From positions 1-64,000 of the forward strand of contig OY782506.1 in assembly GCA_963677755.1 (NCBI GenBank): 64,000 bases of DNA, read 5' to 3'. Every line of letters starts with the position of its first letter. Positions within the stretch are counted from its first letter, which is position 1. Positions 1-7,751 of the stretch are shown in pieces. The translations under genes and the position numbers were made by a program. The notes below the pieces were generated by a model. It saw only the letters and a list, made by a program, of their open reading frames with translations, was not told where the DNA came from and made no database searches. The DNA is from JAIOSF01 sp963677755. GTDB lineage: Bacteria; Campylobacterota; Campylobacteria; Campylobacterales; Arcobacteraceae.

Positions 1-1187
1 AGAATAAAAATAGTACTCAAATGAAAAATATTGGAGTTTATGGAGTAACCCAAAAACTTAATTGGTATGTGGTTGTAAAAGAGCGTTATGATTTTGTATT
101 TGCTACATATTATAAAATAGTATATTTTTTGATATTTTTTCTTATGATTTTAATTTTATTTTCTATATTTGTGGCTATAAAACTTGCTAAATCAATTTTA
201 AAACCTTTAGATGAGGTGAGCCAAAGTATGGAACATATCACTATTGGAAAAGATGTTGAAAAAATCGATAAACATGAATATAAAGAGTTAAAGAAGCTTA
301 CTGATAGTTTTATTATTATGAAAAATACAATTAATCAAAGGGAAAACTCTCTTCATCAATTGAATCAAAATCTGGAAGATAAAGTAAAAGAAAAAACAAA
401 AGAGCTACAAGATTTAAATAAAGATTTAGAAAAAAAAGTAAAAGAAGAAATAGCAAAAAATATGGAAAAAGAACTCCATATTTTAGAATCTTCAAAAATG
501 ATACAAATGGGTGAGATGATAGGGAATATTGCACATCAATGGAGACAACCTTTAAGTGTAATAAGTACAGCAGCAAGTGGAATGAAACTACAAAAAGAAT
601 ACGGTATGTTAGAAGATGATAAATTCAATTATTATTGTGATTCAATTGTTGAAAATAGTGTCTACTTATCAGAAACAATAGATATATTTAGAAATTTTAT
701 TAGAGAAGACAAAGAAAAAGCAGTAGTGATAATTCAAGATAGAATAGATACCTCTTTAAAAATTATTGCATCTATATTGGAGTCAAATCATATACAATTA
801 ATTAATAATATTGATTATACTAATCCTATTAAGCTAGAAGTTGTTGTGGGGGAACTTTCTCAGGTTATTATAAATATTATTAATAATGCAAAAGATATTT
901 TACTTGATAGAAAAATTGATGATGCGTGGATAAAAATTTATTTGGAAGAAAAAAATGGCTTCATTACTATAATTATTGAAGATAATGGAGGAGGTGTTCC
1001 TCCTGAAATAATGCAAAAAATATTTGATCCTTACTTTACAACTAAACATAAAAGTCAAGGAACAGGATTAGGACTTCATATGAGTTATAAAATTATCACT
1101 GAGAGCTTAAAAGGGAAAATAGTTGTGTCAAATACGAAGTATGGGGCAGAATTTAAAATTAGTTTACCAGTTAATTCAAAAGAGTAA
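1..1187 (+). CDS. sensor histidine kinase, 5' end outside the window
   Basis: C-terminal part of a membrane-bound sensor kinase. The frame is open from base 3, so the ATG at 21 is probably internal. The visible protein begins with the end of an extracellular, probably Cache-type, sensor (LNWYVVV), then one membrane helix (about residues 32-54), a HAMP-like linker and a long charged coiled coil (about 105-155). The dimerisation H-box is GNIAHQWRQPL, with the phospho-accepting His. The ATPase has an N-box (NIINNAKD), G1 (DNGGG) and G2 (GTGLGL). No partner regulator lies next to it: the gene ends tail to tail with pgpA, overlapping it by 12 bases. The family is certain, the signal unknown. Confidence 0.9.
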   Translation, partial: NKNSTQMKNIGVYGVTQKLNWYVVVKERYDFVFATYYKIVYFLIFFLMILILFSIFVAIKLAKSILKPLDEVSQSMEHITIGKDVEKIDKHEYKELKKLTDSFIIMKNTINQRENSLHQLNQNLEDKVKEKTKELQDLNKDLEKKVKEEIAKNMEKELHILESSKMIQMGEMIGNIAHQWRQPLSVISTAASGMKLQKEYGMLEDDKFNYYCDSIVENSVYLSETIDIFRNFIREDKEKAVVIIQDRIDTSLKIIASILESNHIQLINNIDYTNPIKLEVVVGELSQVIINIINNAKDILLDRKIDDAWIKIYLEEKNGFITIIIEDNGGGVPPEIMQKIFDPYFTTKHKSQGTGLGLHMSYKIITESLKGKIVVSNTKYGAEFKISLPVNSKE

Positions 1188-1634
1188 AAAATAAGTTAAA
1201 CTTGTACATAGCCCAGCAAAAACTCCTGCGACCATATCATCACCCATAACTCCCCAACCACCAGAAATATCTCGATCTATTTTTCCTATAATTGAAGGTT
1301 TCCATATATCAAATAGTCTAAAAAATAGAAATGCCAAGATAGCCATAATCCAATTCTCACCACTGACTCCAGCGACTCCCATAGCTATCCACATACCAGC
1401 TAATTCATCTATAACTATCTCTTTCCCATCATGGGTATTTGTAATTTTTTCATATATATCAATTTGTTTTACCGCAATAACAGATATAAGAAGTGAAAGT
1501 AAAAAAAGTGTCGTAATATCAAGAAATTGTAATAAACCCATACCAAGCAACAAAGCGACAAAACTACCAACAGTTCCAGGTGCTTTTGGACTAAGACCTG
1601 AATATCCAACAGTTATAAAAAATTTATTGAACAC
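1176..1634 (-). CDS. pgpA: phosphatidylglycerophosphatase A
   Basis: Removes the phosphate from phosphatidylglycerophosphate to give phosphatidylglycerol at the inner membrane. The 152 residues have the usual family length, several hydrophobic helices, and the family signatures SPKAPGTVGS near the N-terminus and IDELAGMW with acidic residues in the middle. Its start overlaps the stop of the upstream response regulator by one base, so it is the last gene of the ispDF-regulator-pgpA operon. In Campylobacter jejuni pgpA lies close to ispDF and the orthologous regulator, which supports the call. The 3' end overlaps the convergent kinase gene. Confidence 0.93.
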   Translation of the reverse strand: MFNKFFITVGYSGLSPKAPGTVGSFVALLLGMGLLQFLDITTLFLLSLLISVIAVKQIDIYEKITNTHDGKEIVIDELAGMWIAMGVAGVSGENWIMAILAFLFFRLFDIWKPSIIGKIDRDISGGWGVMGDDMVAGVFAGLCTSLTYFLLF

Positions 1635-2521
1635 TACTTACCACCTTTATCTTTTTCAATACCAAATTTTTTTCTTTTTTCCCAAAGAGATTTTCGACTA
1701 ATCCCAAGTCGGCGACTAAGTTCTGTATCTGGATACTTGTCTTGAAAACTAGTAACCATCAATTTTACATAATCATTAATAGTAAGTATTGAGTCTACAG
1801 TTGAAAGTTTATTTGCAATCTTAAGCTCAATTTTTGGATAAGGAATATCTCCTAAATCTTCTAAAGAAGATATAATCACATCAAAGTTTTCTATTGTTTT
1901 AAGAATCGTTTCTTTTGCACTTTTTTTCACATAGTGAAAATCGTAAATATAAAGTAATTCATCTTTAAAGTCATTTGGTTCTATTTTTGTATTGTTTTCT
2001 AAAGAGATAAATTTTATTGTTTTATCTAGTTTTTGTGCGACTTCAAGAACTATCTTATCTGCTACTCTTTGGTCATTTGTTTCAATAGCAAAAGGGAGTG
2101 TTTCAGGAATAGCTGTGTCGTGTTCAATATTATAAAAAGCAAAGTCAATGTAATTTGTAAGATTTTTTTTCAATTGCTTAAGTTTTTTAAATTCATCATA
2201 ATGGTAAATTTTTCGTACTAATTCATCCATAATAAAAGGTTTCATAATATAATCCATAGCACCATCTTTAAGTGGTTTTGTTACGGTTGTATCATTGATA
2301 TAAGACACTAAGAGTATGATAATACTATCTTTAAATTTTGATATTATTTTATGTACATCACTAGAGCTTATATTTGTAGATAATAAAATAACTTCATAAT
2401 AAGTGTCAAACTTAATCTCTTTGATATTTGATACATGAGTACAATAGTTTCCCTCTTCATGAAGTCTTATTGCAACTTTTTGTGCTAAATAAACCTCTTC
2501 ATCTAATATAAGTATATTCAT
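1634..2521 (-). CDS. cemR: atypical response regulator, HP1021/CemR type
   Basis: Receiver domain (about residues 1-120) with a C-terminal Fis-like helix-turn-helix (LSRRLGISRKSLWEKRKKFG). The receiver starts with the DE pair (LILDEE) and keeps the KPF lysine, but the phospho-acceptor Asp is replaced by Ser (ILLSTN, Ser48), so ordinary phosphorylation looks impossible. This is the hallmark of Helicobacter HP1021 and of Campylobacter Cj1608/CemR, reported as a global regulator of energy metabolism. I prefer the ATG at 2521, which overlaps the ispDF stop as ATGA and has a GGA-rich site upstream. An in-frame TTG at 2533 would add four residues. Orthology rests on the Asp loss plus the ispDF neighbourhood. 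Confidence 0.85.
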   Translation of the reverse strand: MNILILDEEVYLAQKVAIRLHEEGNYCTHVSNIKEIKFDTYYEVILLSTNISSSDVHKIISKFKDSIIILLVSYINDTTVTKPLKDGAMDYIMKPFIMDELVRKIYHYDEFKKLKQLKKNLTNYIDFAFYNIEHDTAIPETLPFAIETNDQRVADKIVLEVAQKLDKTIKFISLENNTKIEPNDFKDELLYIYDFHYVKKSAKETILKTIENFDVIISSLEDLGDIPYPKIELKIANKLSTVDSILTINDYVKLMVTSFQDKYPDTELSRRLGISRKSLWEKRKKFGIEKDKGGK

Positions 2522-3642
2522 CTTTTTTTCCAATTATAAAATTTTAAATTTGCGTTACTTAAAACAGCAACTCCCTCTGCACGACCAATAAACCCCATCT
2601 TTTCACCTCTTGTAGCTTTTATATTTACTTTTTGTTTTTTAATCCCAAGTATAGAAGAAAGTTGTATTTTAATAGTTTCTTTATAGGGATTTATTTTTGG
2701 TTGTTCTGCTAAGATTGTTAAGTCTATATTCACAATTTCATATCCTACATTGTAAACAAAAGTTACAATTTCTTTTAATAATAGCTTAGAATCAACACCT
2801 TTATATTGAGGATCAGTATCTGGAAAAAATTCTCCAATATCACCTGCACCAATAGCACCTAATAGAGCATCAATTACACTATGAATAAGAACATCTCCGT
2901 CACTATGGGCTTTAAATCCAACATTTGAGTCTATGGAAATACCACCTAAAACCATAGGCTTGTTTTCTTCAAATTGGTGTATATCAATCCCACTTCCAAC
3001 AAAAAAATCTTTTGATGGTTCACTTAAACAATCTATCTCCTGCAACTCTTTTCCAAAAGTTAATTTTGTAGATTTATTTGAACCAGCTATATATTCTATA
3101 GTTTGATTTATATGTTTAATAGCACTACTTTCATCTGTAAACTCGATTGTTGTATTGAGTGCCTCTTTTAAAAGTTTTGTATTTGAAAGTTGTGGTGTTT
3201 GAATGAGTTTAACCTCTTCTCTATTGATAGTTTTTTCTTGATAAATAACTGTATCTGAAACATTTATCACAGGTACAATACAAGAAGCTTTTTCTTTATG
3301 TTCTATAAGTGAATCAATAACTCTTTTAGGAATACAACATCTTGCAACATCAGTTATCATTACATGTGTTGATGTCACTTTTTGTAAAGCATTAACAATA
3401 GATTGTTGCCTAGTGCTACCACCAGCAACAAAATTAAAATCATCATCAAAATTTTTCATATAATTTAATTCATTCTTATGTGACACTACAATTATTTTAT
3501 CAAAATTATGGAATGAGGCTATTCTTTTTGTTACATATAACCACAATGGTTCTTCCTCTATCCGTAACCACTGTTTTTTTGATTTTAGTTCAAATCTAGA
3601 TGAGTTACCAGCGCATAATACTACTAAAGTTATCTTATTCAA
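2518..3642 (-). CDS. ispDF: bifunctional IspD/IspF isoprenoid synthesis enzyme
   Basis: Carries two non-consecutive steps of the MEP pathway on one chain. Residues 1 to about 210 are the MEP cytidylyltransferase IspD, with the nucleotide-binding loop LCAGNSSRF followed by KKQW. Residues about 215-374 are the MECDP synthase IspF, with the zinc site GIDIHQF, AHSDGDVLIH and the FFPDTD loop. The fusion is normal in Campylobacterota. The start is a TTG at 3642 preceded by AGAGGAAAAT; it begins the IspD fold at the right place (NKITLVVLCAG). First gene of an operon with the atypical regulator and pgpA, divergent from the pseudouridine synthase gene. Confidence 0.95.
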   Translation of the reverse strand: MNKITLVVLCAGNSSRFELKSKKQWLRIEEEPLWLYVTKRIASFHNFDKIIVVSHKNELNYMKNFDDDFNFVAGGSTRQQSIVNALQKVTSTHVMITDVARCCIPKRVIDSLIEHKEKASCIVPVINVSDTVIYQEKTINREEVKLIQTPQLSNTKLLKEALNTTIEFTDESSAIKHINQTIEYIAGSNKSTKLTFGKELQEIDCLSEPSKDFFVGSGIDIHQFEENKPMVLGGISIDSNVGFKAHSDGDVLIHSVIDALLGAIGAGDIGEFFPDTDPQYKGVDSKLLLKEIVTFVYNVGYEIVNIDLTILAEQPKINPYKETIKIQLSSILGIKKQKVNIKATRGEKMGFIGRAEGVAVLSNANLKFYNWKKR

Positions 3643-3763
3643 ATTTTCCTCTTCTTATTTAATGTGTAAAAAAGTTACTTATTATATAGGAATTCCACTT
3701 AATATGTTATTAGTTAAAATTAAGGTAAAATGTTTACTTATAAATCAATAAAAAAGGGTTTCA
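3643..3763. promoter_or_regulatory. divergent promoter region ispDF / pseudouridine synthase
   Basis: A 121-base AT-rich intergenic region between two genes pointing apart, so it must hold promoters for both. On the plus strand TAAAAT-like -10 candidates occur in the GTTAAAATTAAGGTAAAATG stretch about 40 bases before the TTG start, followed by the AAAAAGGG ribosome site. The exact start sites cannot be fixed by eye. Confidence 0.5.
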
Positions 3764-4654
3764 TTGCCATTTGTTTTAAAAGAATTTCCAGCAATTAGTG
3801 GAAAAAAGATACAACAGTTTCTTATAGATGATGTAGGTTTAACAATCTCAAGTTCACAAAAGCTATTAGCAAAATGCCGAGTTTTTGATCAAAATGGCAA
3901 AGTTTTGCAAAACGGTGAAAAATTAAAATGTGATTTTATTAAAGTTGCTATGTTTGAAGGACAAACTAGAGGGCTAAAGCCTATTGTAAATACAAAAGAA
4001 TTTGCAATATTTGATAAACCATCTGGCGTAATTGTTCACCCAACTTCTAGAAATACAGAATATTCATTACTAGATGAGATACGATATCACTTCGGAGATA
4101 ATGCAAATTTAGCACATAGGATAGATCAAGAAACTTCAGGATTAGTTCTAGTAACAAAAAATAAATATAGTGATATGATATTAAAAGATATGTTTGAAAA
4201 TAAGATGTATGAAAAAAAATATTTAGCAATAGTAGAGGGGAAAATAAGTCAAAAAGTTACTATTGACAGTGGTATAAAAAAAGCAGTCAATAGCAAAATA
4301 GGTGTAAAGATGGTTACCTCACCAGATGGAAAAGAATCAATAACTCATATAATACCTTTAGAATATAATAAGGCTAAAAATCAAACTTTAGTGGAAGCAA
4401 TTCCTATAACAGGAAGGCAACATCAAATAAGGGTACATCTTGATTCTATTGGACATAAAATAGTTGGTGACCCTATTTATGGTGTTGATGAAGATATTGC
4501 AGATAGATATCTTTTAAAAAAATTATCTCATGAAGAGAGACTTTATCATATTAAAGATGAAAGATTACGCTTGCAAGCAAATTTTCTTAAATTTAAGTTT
4601 GAGTGTAACACCTATGAAATTTATTCAAAGCTTAAGTTTAAAGTAGTAAAATAA
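3764..4654 (+). CDS. RluA-family 23S rRNA pseudouridine synthase
   Basis: Isomerises specific uridines of rRNA to pseudouridine. An N-terminal S4-like RNA-binding domain (about residues 12-65) precedes the RluA catalytic domain. The catalytic motif is HRIDQETSGLV with the Asp nucleophile, and the motif GRQHQIRVHL followed by GDPIYG is typical of RluA/RluC/RluD. It starts with TTG at 3764, 5 bases after AAAAAGGG, and no ATG lies nearby. I cannot tell which RluA-type subfamily or target uridine applies. Only four bases separate it from the GGDEF-like gene, so the two are probably co-transcribed. Confidence 0.9.
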   Translation: MPFVLKEFPAISGKKIQQFLIDDVGLTISSSQKLLAKCRVFDQNGKVLQNGEKLKCDFIKVAMFEGQTRGLKPIVNTKEFAIFDKPSGVIVHPTSRNTEYSLLDEIRYHFGDNANLAHRIDQETSGLVLVTKNKYSDMILKDMFENKMYEKKYLAIVEGKISQKVTIDSGIKKAVNSKIGVKMVTSPDGKESITHIIPLEYNKAKNQTLVEAIPITGRQHQIRVHLDSIGHKIVGDPIYGVDEDIADRYLLKKLSHEERLYHIKDERLRLQANFLKFKFECNTYEIYSKLKFKVVK

Positions 4655-4658
4655 TATT

Positions 4659-5627
4659 ATGAAGAATGAAATGTTAAACCTTATTGAGTTGGCTATAAAA
4701 GATAAAGAAAAATTAAAATCTTTAGAGAAGATTTATTCATTGTATGATCAGTTGCAATATTGTGAAAATATACAAGAGATGGCATCTAGTTTGTGTGATT
4801 GGCTTACTCAAGAGTATGATGTTCAAAATATGCAATTTTCTTTATTTGATTTAAATATGAATTTATCCTCTATTCTTCTAAAAAAAGGGGAAGAGTTTTT
4901 TTTAGATGGAGAGTATTCTTTTTATTTTATAATCAATACACATACAGACATGAATGCAATTGTTGCCTTTAGTGCTACTGATAAAAAACACTACAATATG
5001 ATAAACGACGATTACCCTTTTATAGAAGCGGCTTTTTTCCAAATATCACCAATATTACAAAATGGGGTTGTTAATAAACAACATGTAGAAGCTTCGTCAA
5101 TAGATAGTGTAACAAATGTACATAATAGACAGTATCTTATTAACCAAATCAATAAAGTAATCTCTTTATCAAAAAATGATAAAAAAAATATAGCTTTTTT
5201 AATGATAGGAATAGATAGATTTAAAGCTGTGATTGAAGAGTTTGATTATGATATTGGAGACCAGGTATTAATTGAATTAGCAAAAGTTATTCACAGCAAC
5301 ATAAAAGACTTTGATATTGTTTCTAGATTAACAGGGGATGAGTTTTTAGTTGCTTTAGTGAATCCATCTTCCATTACAACTGTTGAACAAACTGCCCAAA
5401 AGATTATAAAAGATTTTTCATTAGTTGAGGTTGTTGTAAATCAAGAAACAAATCAAACACTACAAAAAACTGTTTGTATTGGAATCTCTTTATTTCCTGA
5501 AGATGGGGAAGATGTAACCCAAGTGTTAAAAAATGCAGATATTTTTTTAAATGAGGCGAAAAATAGAGGAAGGTCGCAATATGCATTCTACAAAAAAGAG
5601 GAAGAGAGTAGTATAGATTTATTTTAA
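4659..5627 (+). CDS. GGDEF-domain protein, signature degenerate
   Basis: The N-terminal half (1 to about 140) resembles a small GAF-like or unassigned sensory region; no membrane segment is seen. The C-terminal half is a diguanylate-cyclase fold: it opens with DSVTNVHNRQYL, has IGIDRFK and then the signature TGDEF (225-229) in place of GGDEF. The Asn-Asp pair that usually follows FK is absent (AVIEEFD), and the GH pair before GDQVL is DI. These changes affect guanine and GTP contacts, so the protein may be a weak cyclase or a nucleotide-free regulator. The acidic DE of the signature is intact. It sits between the pseudouridine synthase gene and rpmE. Confidence 0.85.
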   Translation: MKNEMLNLIELAIKDKEKLKSLEKIYSLYDQLQYCENIQEMASSLCDWLTQEYDVQNMQFSLFDLNMNLSSILLKKGEEFFLDGEYSFYFIINTHTDMNAIVAFSATDKKHYNMINDDYPFIEAAFFQISPILQNGVVNKQHVEASSIDSVTNVHNRQYLINQINKVISLSKNDKKNIAFLMIGIDRFKAVIEEFDYDIGDQVLIELAKVIHSNIKDFDIVSRLTGDEFLVALVNPSSITTVEQTAQKIIKDFSLVEVVVNQETNQTLQKTVCIGISLFPEDGEDVTQVLKNADIFLNEAKNRGRSQYAFYKKEEESSIDLF

Positions 5628-5644
5628 TTTTAGCTTAATTTGTG

Positions 5645-5650
5645 TATAAT
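5645..5650 (+). promoter_or_regulatory. rpmE promoter -10 box
   Basis: Perfect TATAAT at 5645-5650, preceded by the T-rich sequence usual for Campylobacterota promoters. Transcription would begin near 5657 and give a leader of about 59 bases before the rpmE ATG at 5716, containing two overlapping hairpins. Confidence 0.65.
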
Positions 5651-5663
5651 TCGCAACTTTTAT

Positions 5664-5702
5664 AAAGGGCGACAAAGACGCGACCCTTTTGTTAAAACAA
5701 AA
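5664..5702 (+). promoter_or_regulatory. structured rpmE (L31) leader with two overlapping hairpins
   Basis: AAAGGGCG (5664-5671) can pair with CGACCCTTT (5681-5689), leaving one bulged A. TTTTGT (5687-5692) can instead pair with ACAAAA (5697-5702). The two stems share bases 5687-5689 and so compete. The second lies just before the AAAGGA ribosome site. Ribosomal-protein leaders for L31 are known in other phyla; autoregulation here is my inference. Confidence 0.45.
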
Positions 5703-5715
5703 CAAAGGAAAAAAA

Positions 5716-5916
5716 ATGAAAAAAGATATTCACCCAGATTTCAAAGTATGTCAAGTAAGTTGTGCTTGTGGAAATGCATTTGAAACAAAATCAAATGTTG
5801 AAACTTTAAGAATTGATGTTTGTGCTGCTTGTCACCCATTTTTCACAGGGGAGCAAAAAATAGTTGATGCTGCTGGTAGAGTTGAAAAATTCAAAGCTAG
5901 ATACGCAATGAAATAA
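5716..5916 (+). CDS. rpmE: 50S ribosomal protein L31
   Basis: Small zinc-ribbon protein of the large ribosomal subunit. The ATG at 5716 follows AAAGGAAAAA and gives the normal 66-residue protein (MKKDIHPDF); a longer in-frame TTG-type start upstream would fall in the leader hairpin. Cysteines are in the zinc-binding (C+) pattern: SCACG near residue 14 and VCAAC near residue 36. The TAA stop overlaps the ATG of rsmI by one base, so the two are translationally linked. Confidence 0.96.
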   Translation: MKKDIHPDFKVCQVSCACGNAFETKSNVETLRIDVCAACHPFFTGEQKIVDAAGRVEKFKARYAMK

Positions 5917-6731
5917 TGCTGACATTTGTTCCAACTCCTATAGGGAACTTGGGAGATATATCTTTTAGAACTATTGAAGTTTTAAAAGATGCGGAACTTA
6001 TCTTGTGTGAAGACACAAGAATAACAAAAAGACTTTTCCAGTTAATCTGTGAACGCTACAATGTAATCCTTCCAAAACTAGATTTTATTAGTCTTCATTC
6101 TCATAATGAAAAAGATTTTTTAACTACTCAAAATAAAGAGACACTCAAAATAAAAAACTGTATATATTTAAGTGATGCAGGAATGCCTTGCGTAAGTGAT
6201 CCTGGTAGCCACCTCGTAGAATTTTGCTTAGATAATAATATAGAGTATGATGTGCTTCCAGGTGCAAATGCGATTTTAACAGCATATGCTAGTAGTGGAT
6301 TTTCAAATACCACATTTACATTTTTCGGATTTTTACCACATAAAGGTACGGGTCGTAGCGATATGTTAGATAAAGTTATGAATAGCGAAAATTTAGCTAT
6401 TTTATACGAGTCACCACATAGATTATTAAAACTCTTAGAAGAGATAAATGGTATTGATAATAAACGAATTGTTTTTTTAACAAAAGAATTAACAAAAAAA
6501 TATCAAAAACGATATAAAGATAGTATTGAAAATATTGTAAAACAATTAAAAAATGAAACAATTAAAGGGGAATGGGTAGTTATAATAGAACCCAAAATAC
6601 AAGAAAATAGTGGAATAATAACATATAATGATATACAAGACCTTTCTCTTGCCCCAAAACAAAAAGCAAAACTGTTGTCTAAACTAACTGGTGAAAGTGT
6701 AAAAGATATTTATAATAATTTAATATCTTAA
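5916..6731 (+). CDS. rsmI: 16S rRNA (cytidine1402-2'-O)-methyltransferase
   Basis: Methylates the ribose of C1402 in the decoding centre of 16S rRNA using SAM. The protein has the tetrapyrrole-methylase fold: VPTPIGNLGDIS at the N-terminus, CEDTR after the first strand, SDAGMPCVSDPG as the SAM/substrate loop, and LPGANAILTA. The length of 271 matches the family. Its start overlaps the rpmE stop. The C-terminal SLAPKQKAKLLSKLTG helix is the short C-terminal domain usual for RsmI. Confidence 0.95.
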   Translation: MLTFVPTPIGNLGDISFRTIEVLKDAELILCEDTRITKRLFQLICERYNVILPKLDFISLHSHNEKDFLTTQNKETLKIKNCIYLSDAGMPCVSDPGSHLVEFCLDNNIEYDVLPGANAILTAYASSGFSNTTFTFFGFLPHKGTGRSDMLDKVMNSENLAILYESPHRLLKLLEEINGIDNKRIVFLTKELTKKYQKRYKDSIENIVKQLKNETIKGEWVVIIEPKIQENSGIITYNDIQDLSLAPKQKAKLLSKLTGESVKDIYNNLIS

Positions 6732-6738
6732 TAAAACT

Positions 6739-7323
6739 ATGCAATTTGTTCAAGAAGAGTATACAGTAACTGTTGAGATAAAGAAGTCAAAGTTTATTGC
6801 ATACTTATTCCCTTATGAAAACTTTAATGAAGTTATGAATAAACTAAGAAGTGAACACACTAAAGCTAGGCATTTTGTTTATGCATACAGATACCTTAAT
6901 GAGTTTGATCAAATTGTTGAAAATAGTAGTGACGATGGGGAGCCTAAGGGTACAAGTGGAAAACCTTCTTTAGCTGTCTTAGCTGGAATAAATATTATTA
7001 ATAGTGGAGTTATTATTGTTCGGTACTTTGGAGGAACGAAGTTAGGAACAGGTGGATTAGTTCGTGCTTATGGAGATGCTGTGAATGAAGTACTACAAAT
7101 AGCTCATTTATATGAATACAAAAAACTAATTGAAAAAAAATTGATATTTGAGTATAGTTATTTATCTAAAGTAGAATATATATTGAACAAATATGATATT
7201 ATCACACGAGATAAAAATTTTGAAGAGAATGTGATATTTATTGTAGAGGGTTCTGAAGAACAATTTGATTTACTAGAGCAAGAAGTAAATAGAAAATGTA
7301 AAATAGAGGAGATAAAAAATTGA
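6739..7323 (+). CDS. YigZ/IMPACT family protein (UPF0029)
   Basis: Two-domain protein of the YigZ family. The N-terminal UPF0029 domain is recognised by the KARHFVYAYR stretch, the SSDDGEPKGTSGKP loop, and VRYFGGTKLGTGGLVRAYG. The C-terminal domain (about 130-194) is ferredoxin-like. Members bind nucleic acid or ribosomes; the exact role is unsettled. Seven bases follow rsmI, and the stop overlaps the TTG start of the next gene, so it is within the rpmE-rsmI to PBP2 operon. Confidence 0.88.
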   Translation: MQFVQEEYTVTVEIKKSKFIAYLFPYENFNEVMNKLRSEHTKARHFVYAYRYLNEFDQIVENSSDDGEPKGTSGKPSLAVLAGINIINSGVIIVRYFGGTKLGTGGLVRAYGDAVNEVLQIAHLYEYKKLIEKKLIFEYSYLSKVEYILNKYDIITRDKNFEENVIFIVEGSEEQFDLLEQEVNRKCKIEEIKN

Positions 7324-7751
7324 AACCTAACTATACACCACCATATAGTGGAATTTTAATTTTAATTTGTATTATAAATATAATTTTTAGTACATATTTT
7401 GTCACTGTATTTTTAGTGGGTGTAGTTTTTAAAATATTTTTAGTATCTTTAAAAAAACAATATTATTATATTCTTGGTTTTTCTATTGTTGCTTTTATGG
7501 TTATAGAAGTTGTACAAGGCTTTAAGTTATTTTCATTAACGGCAACTGCTCTTTTTTTATACTATTTCATTATCCCAAGAATAAAGCATACCTTTTCTTC
7601 ATTAGTTATGTCTGAATTTATTTATATATTTTTATTTTATTTGATAACATTTATTATAAATATATTTTATAGTGCATTAACACTAAATGTGTATTATGTG
7701 TATTTGTACAATTTTATAATTGATATTATTGTTGTAGGATTTATTATATGA
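7320..7751 (+). CDS. small polytopic membrane protein, MreD-like by position
   Basis: 143 residues, nearly all hydrophobic, with about four to five membrane helices. No catalytic motif is visible. It starts with TTG at 7320 (AGAGGAG site 12 bases before), overlapping the YigZ stop, and its TGA overlaps the ATG of the PBP2 gene. Size, topology and position directly before PBP2 match MreD, the membrane partner of the elongation machinery, but the sequence alone does not prove it. Confidence 0.55.
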   Translation: MKPNYTPPYSGILILICIINIIFSTYFVTVFLVGVVFKIFLVSLKKQYYYILGFSIVAFMVIEVVQGFKLFSLTATALFLYYFIIPRIKHTFSSLVMSEFIYIFLFYLITFIINIFYSALTLNVYYVYLYNFIIDIIVVGFII

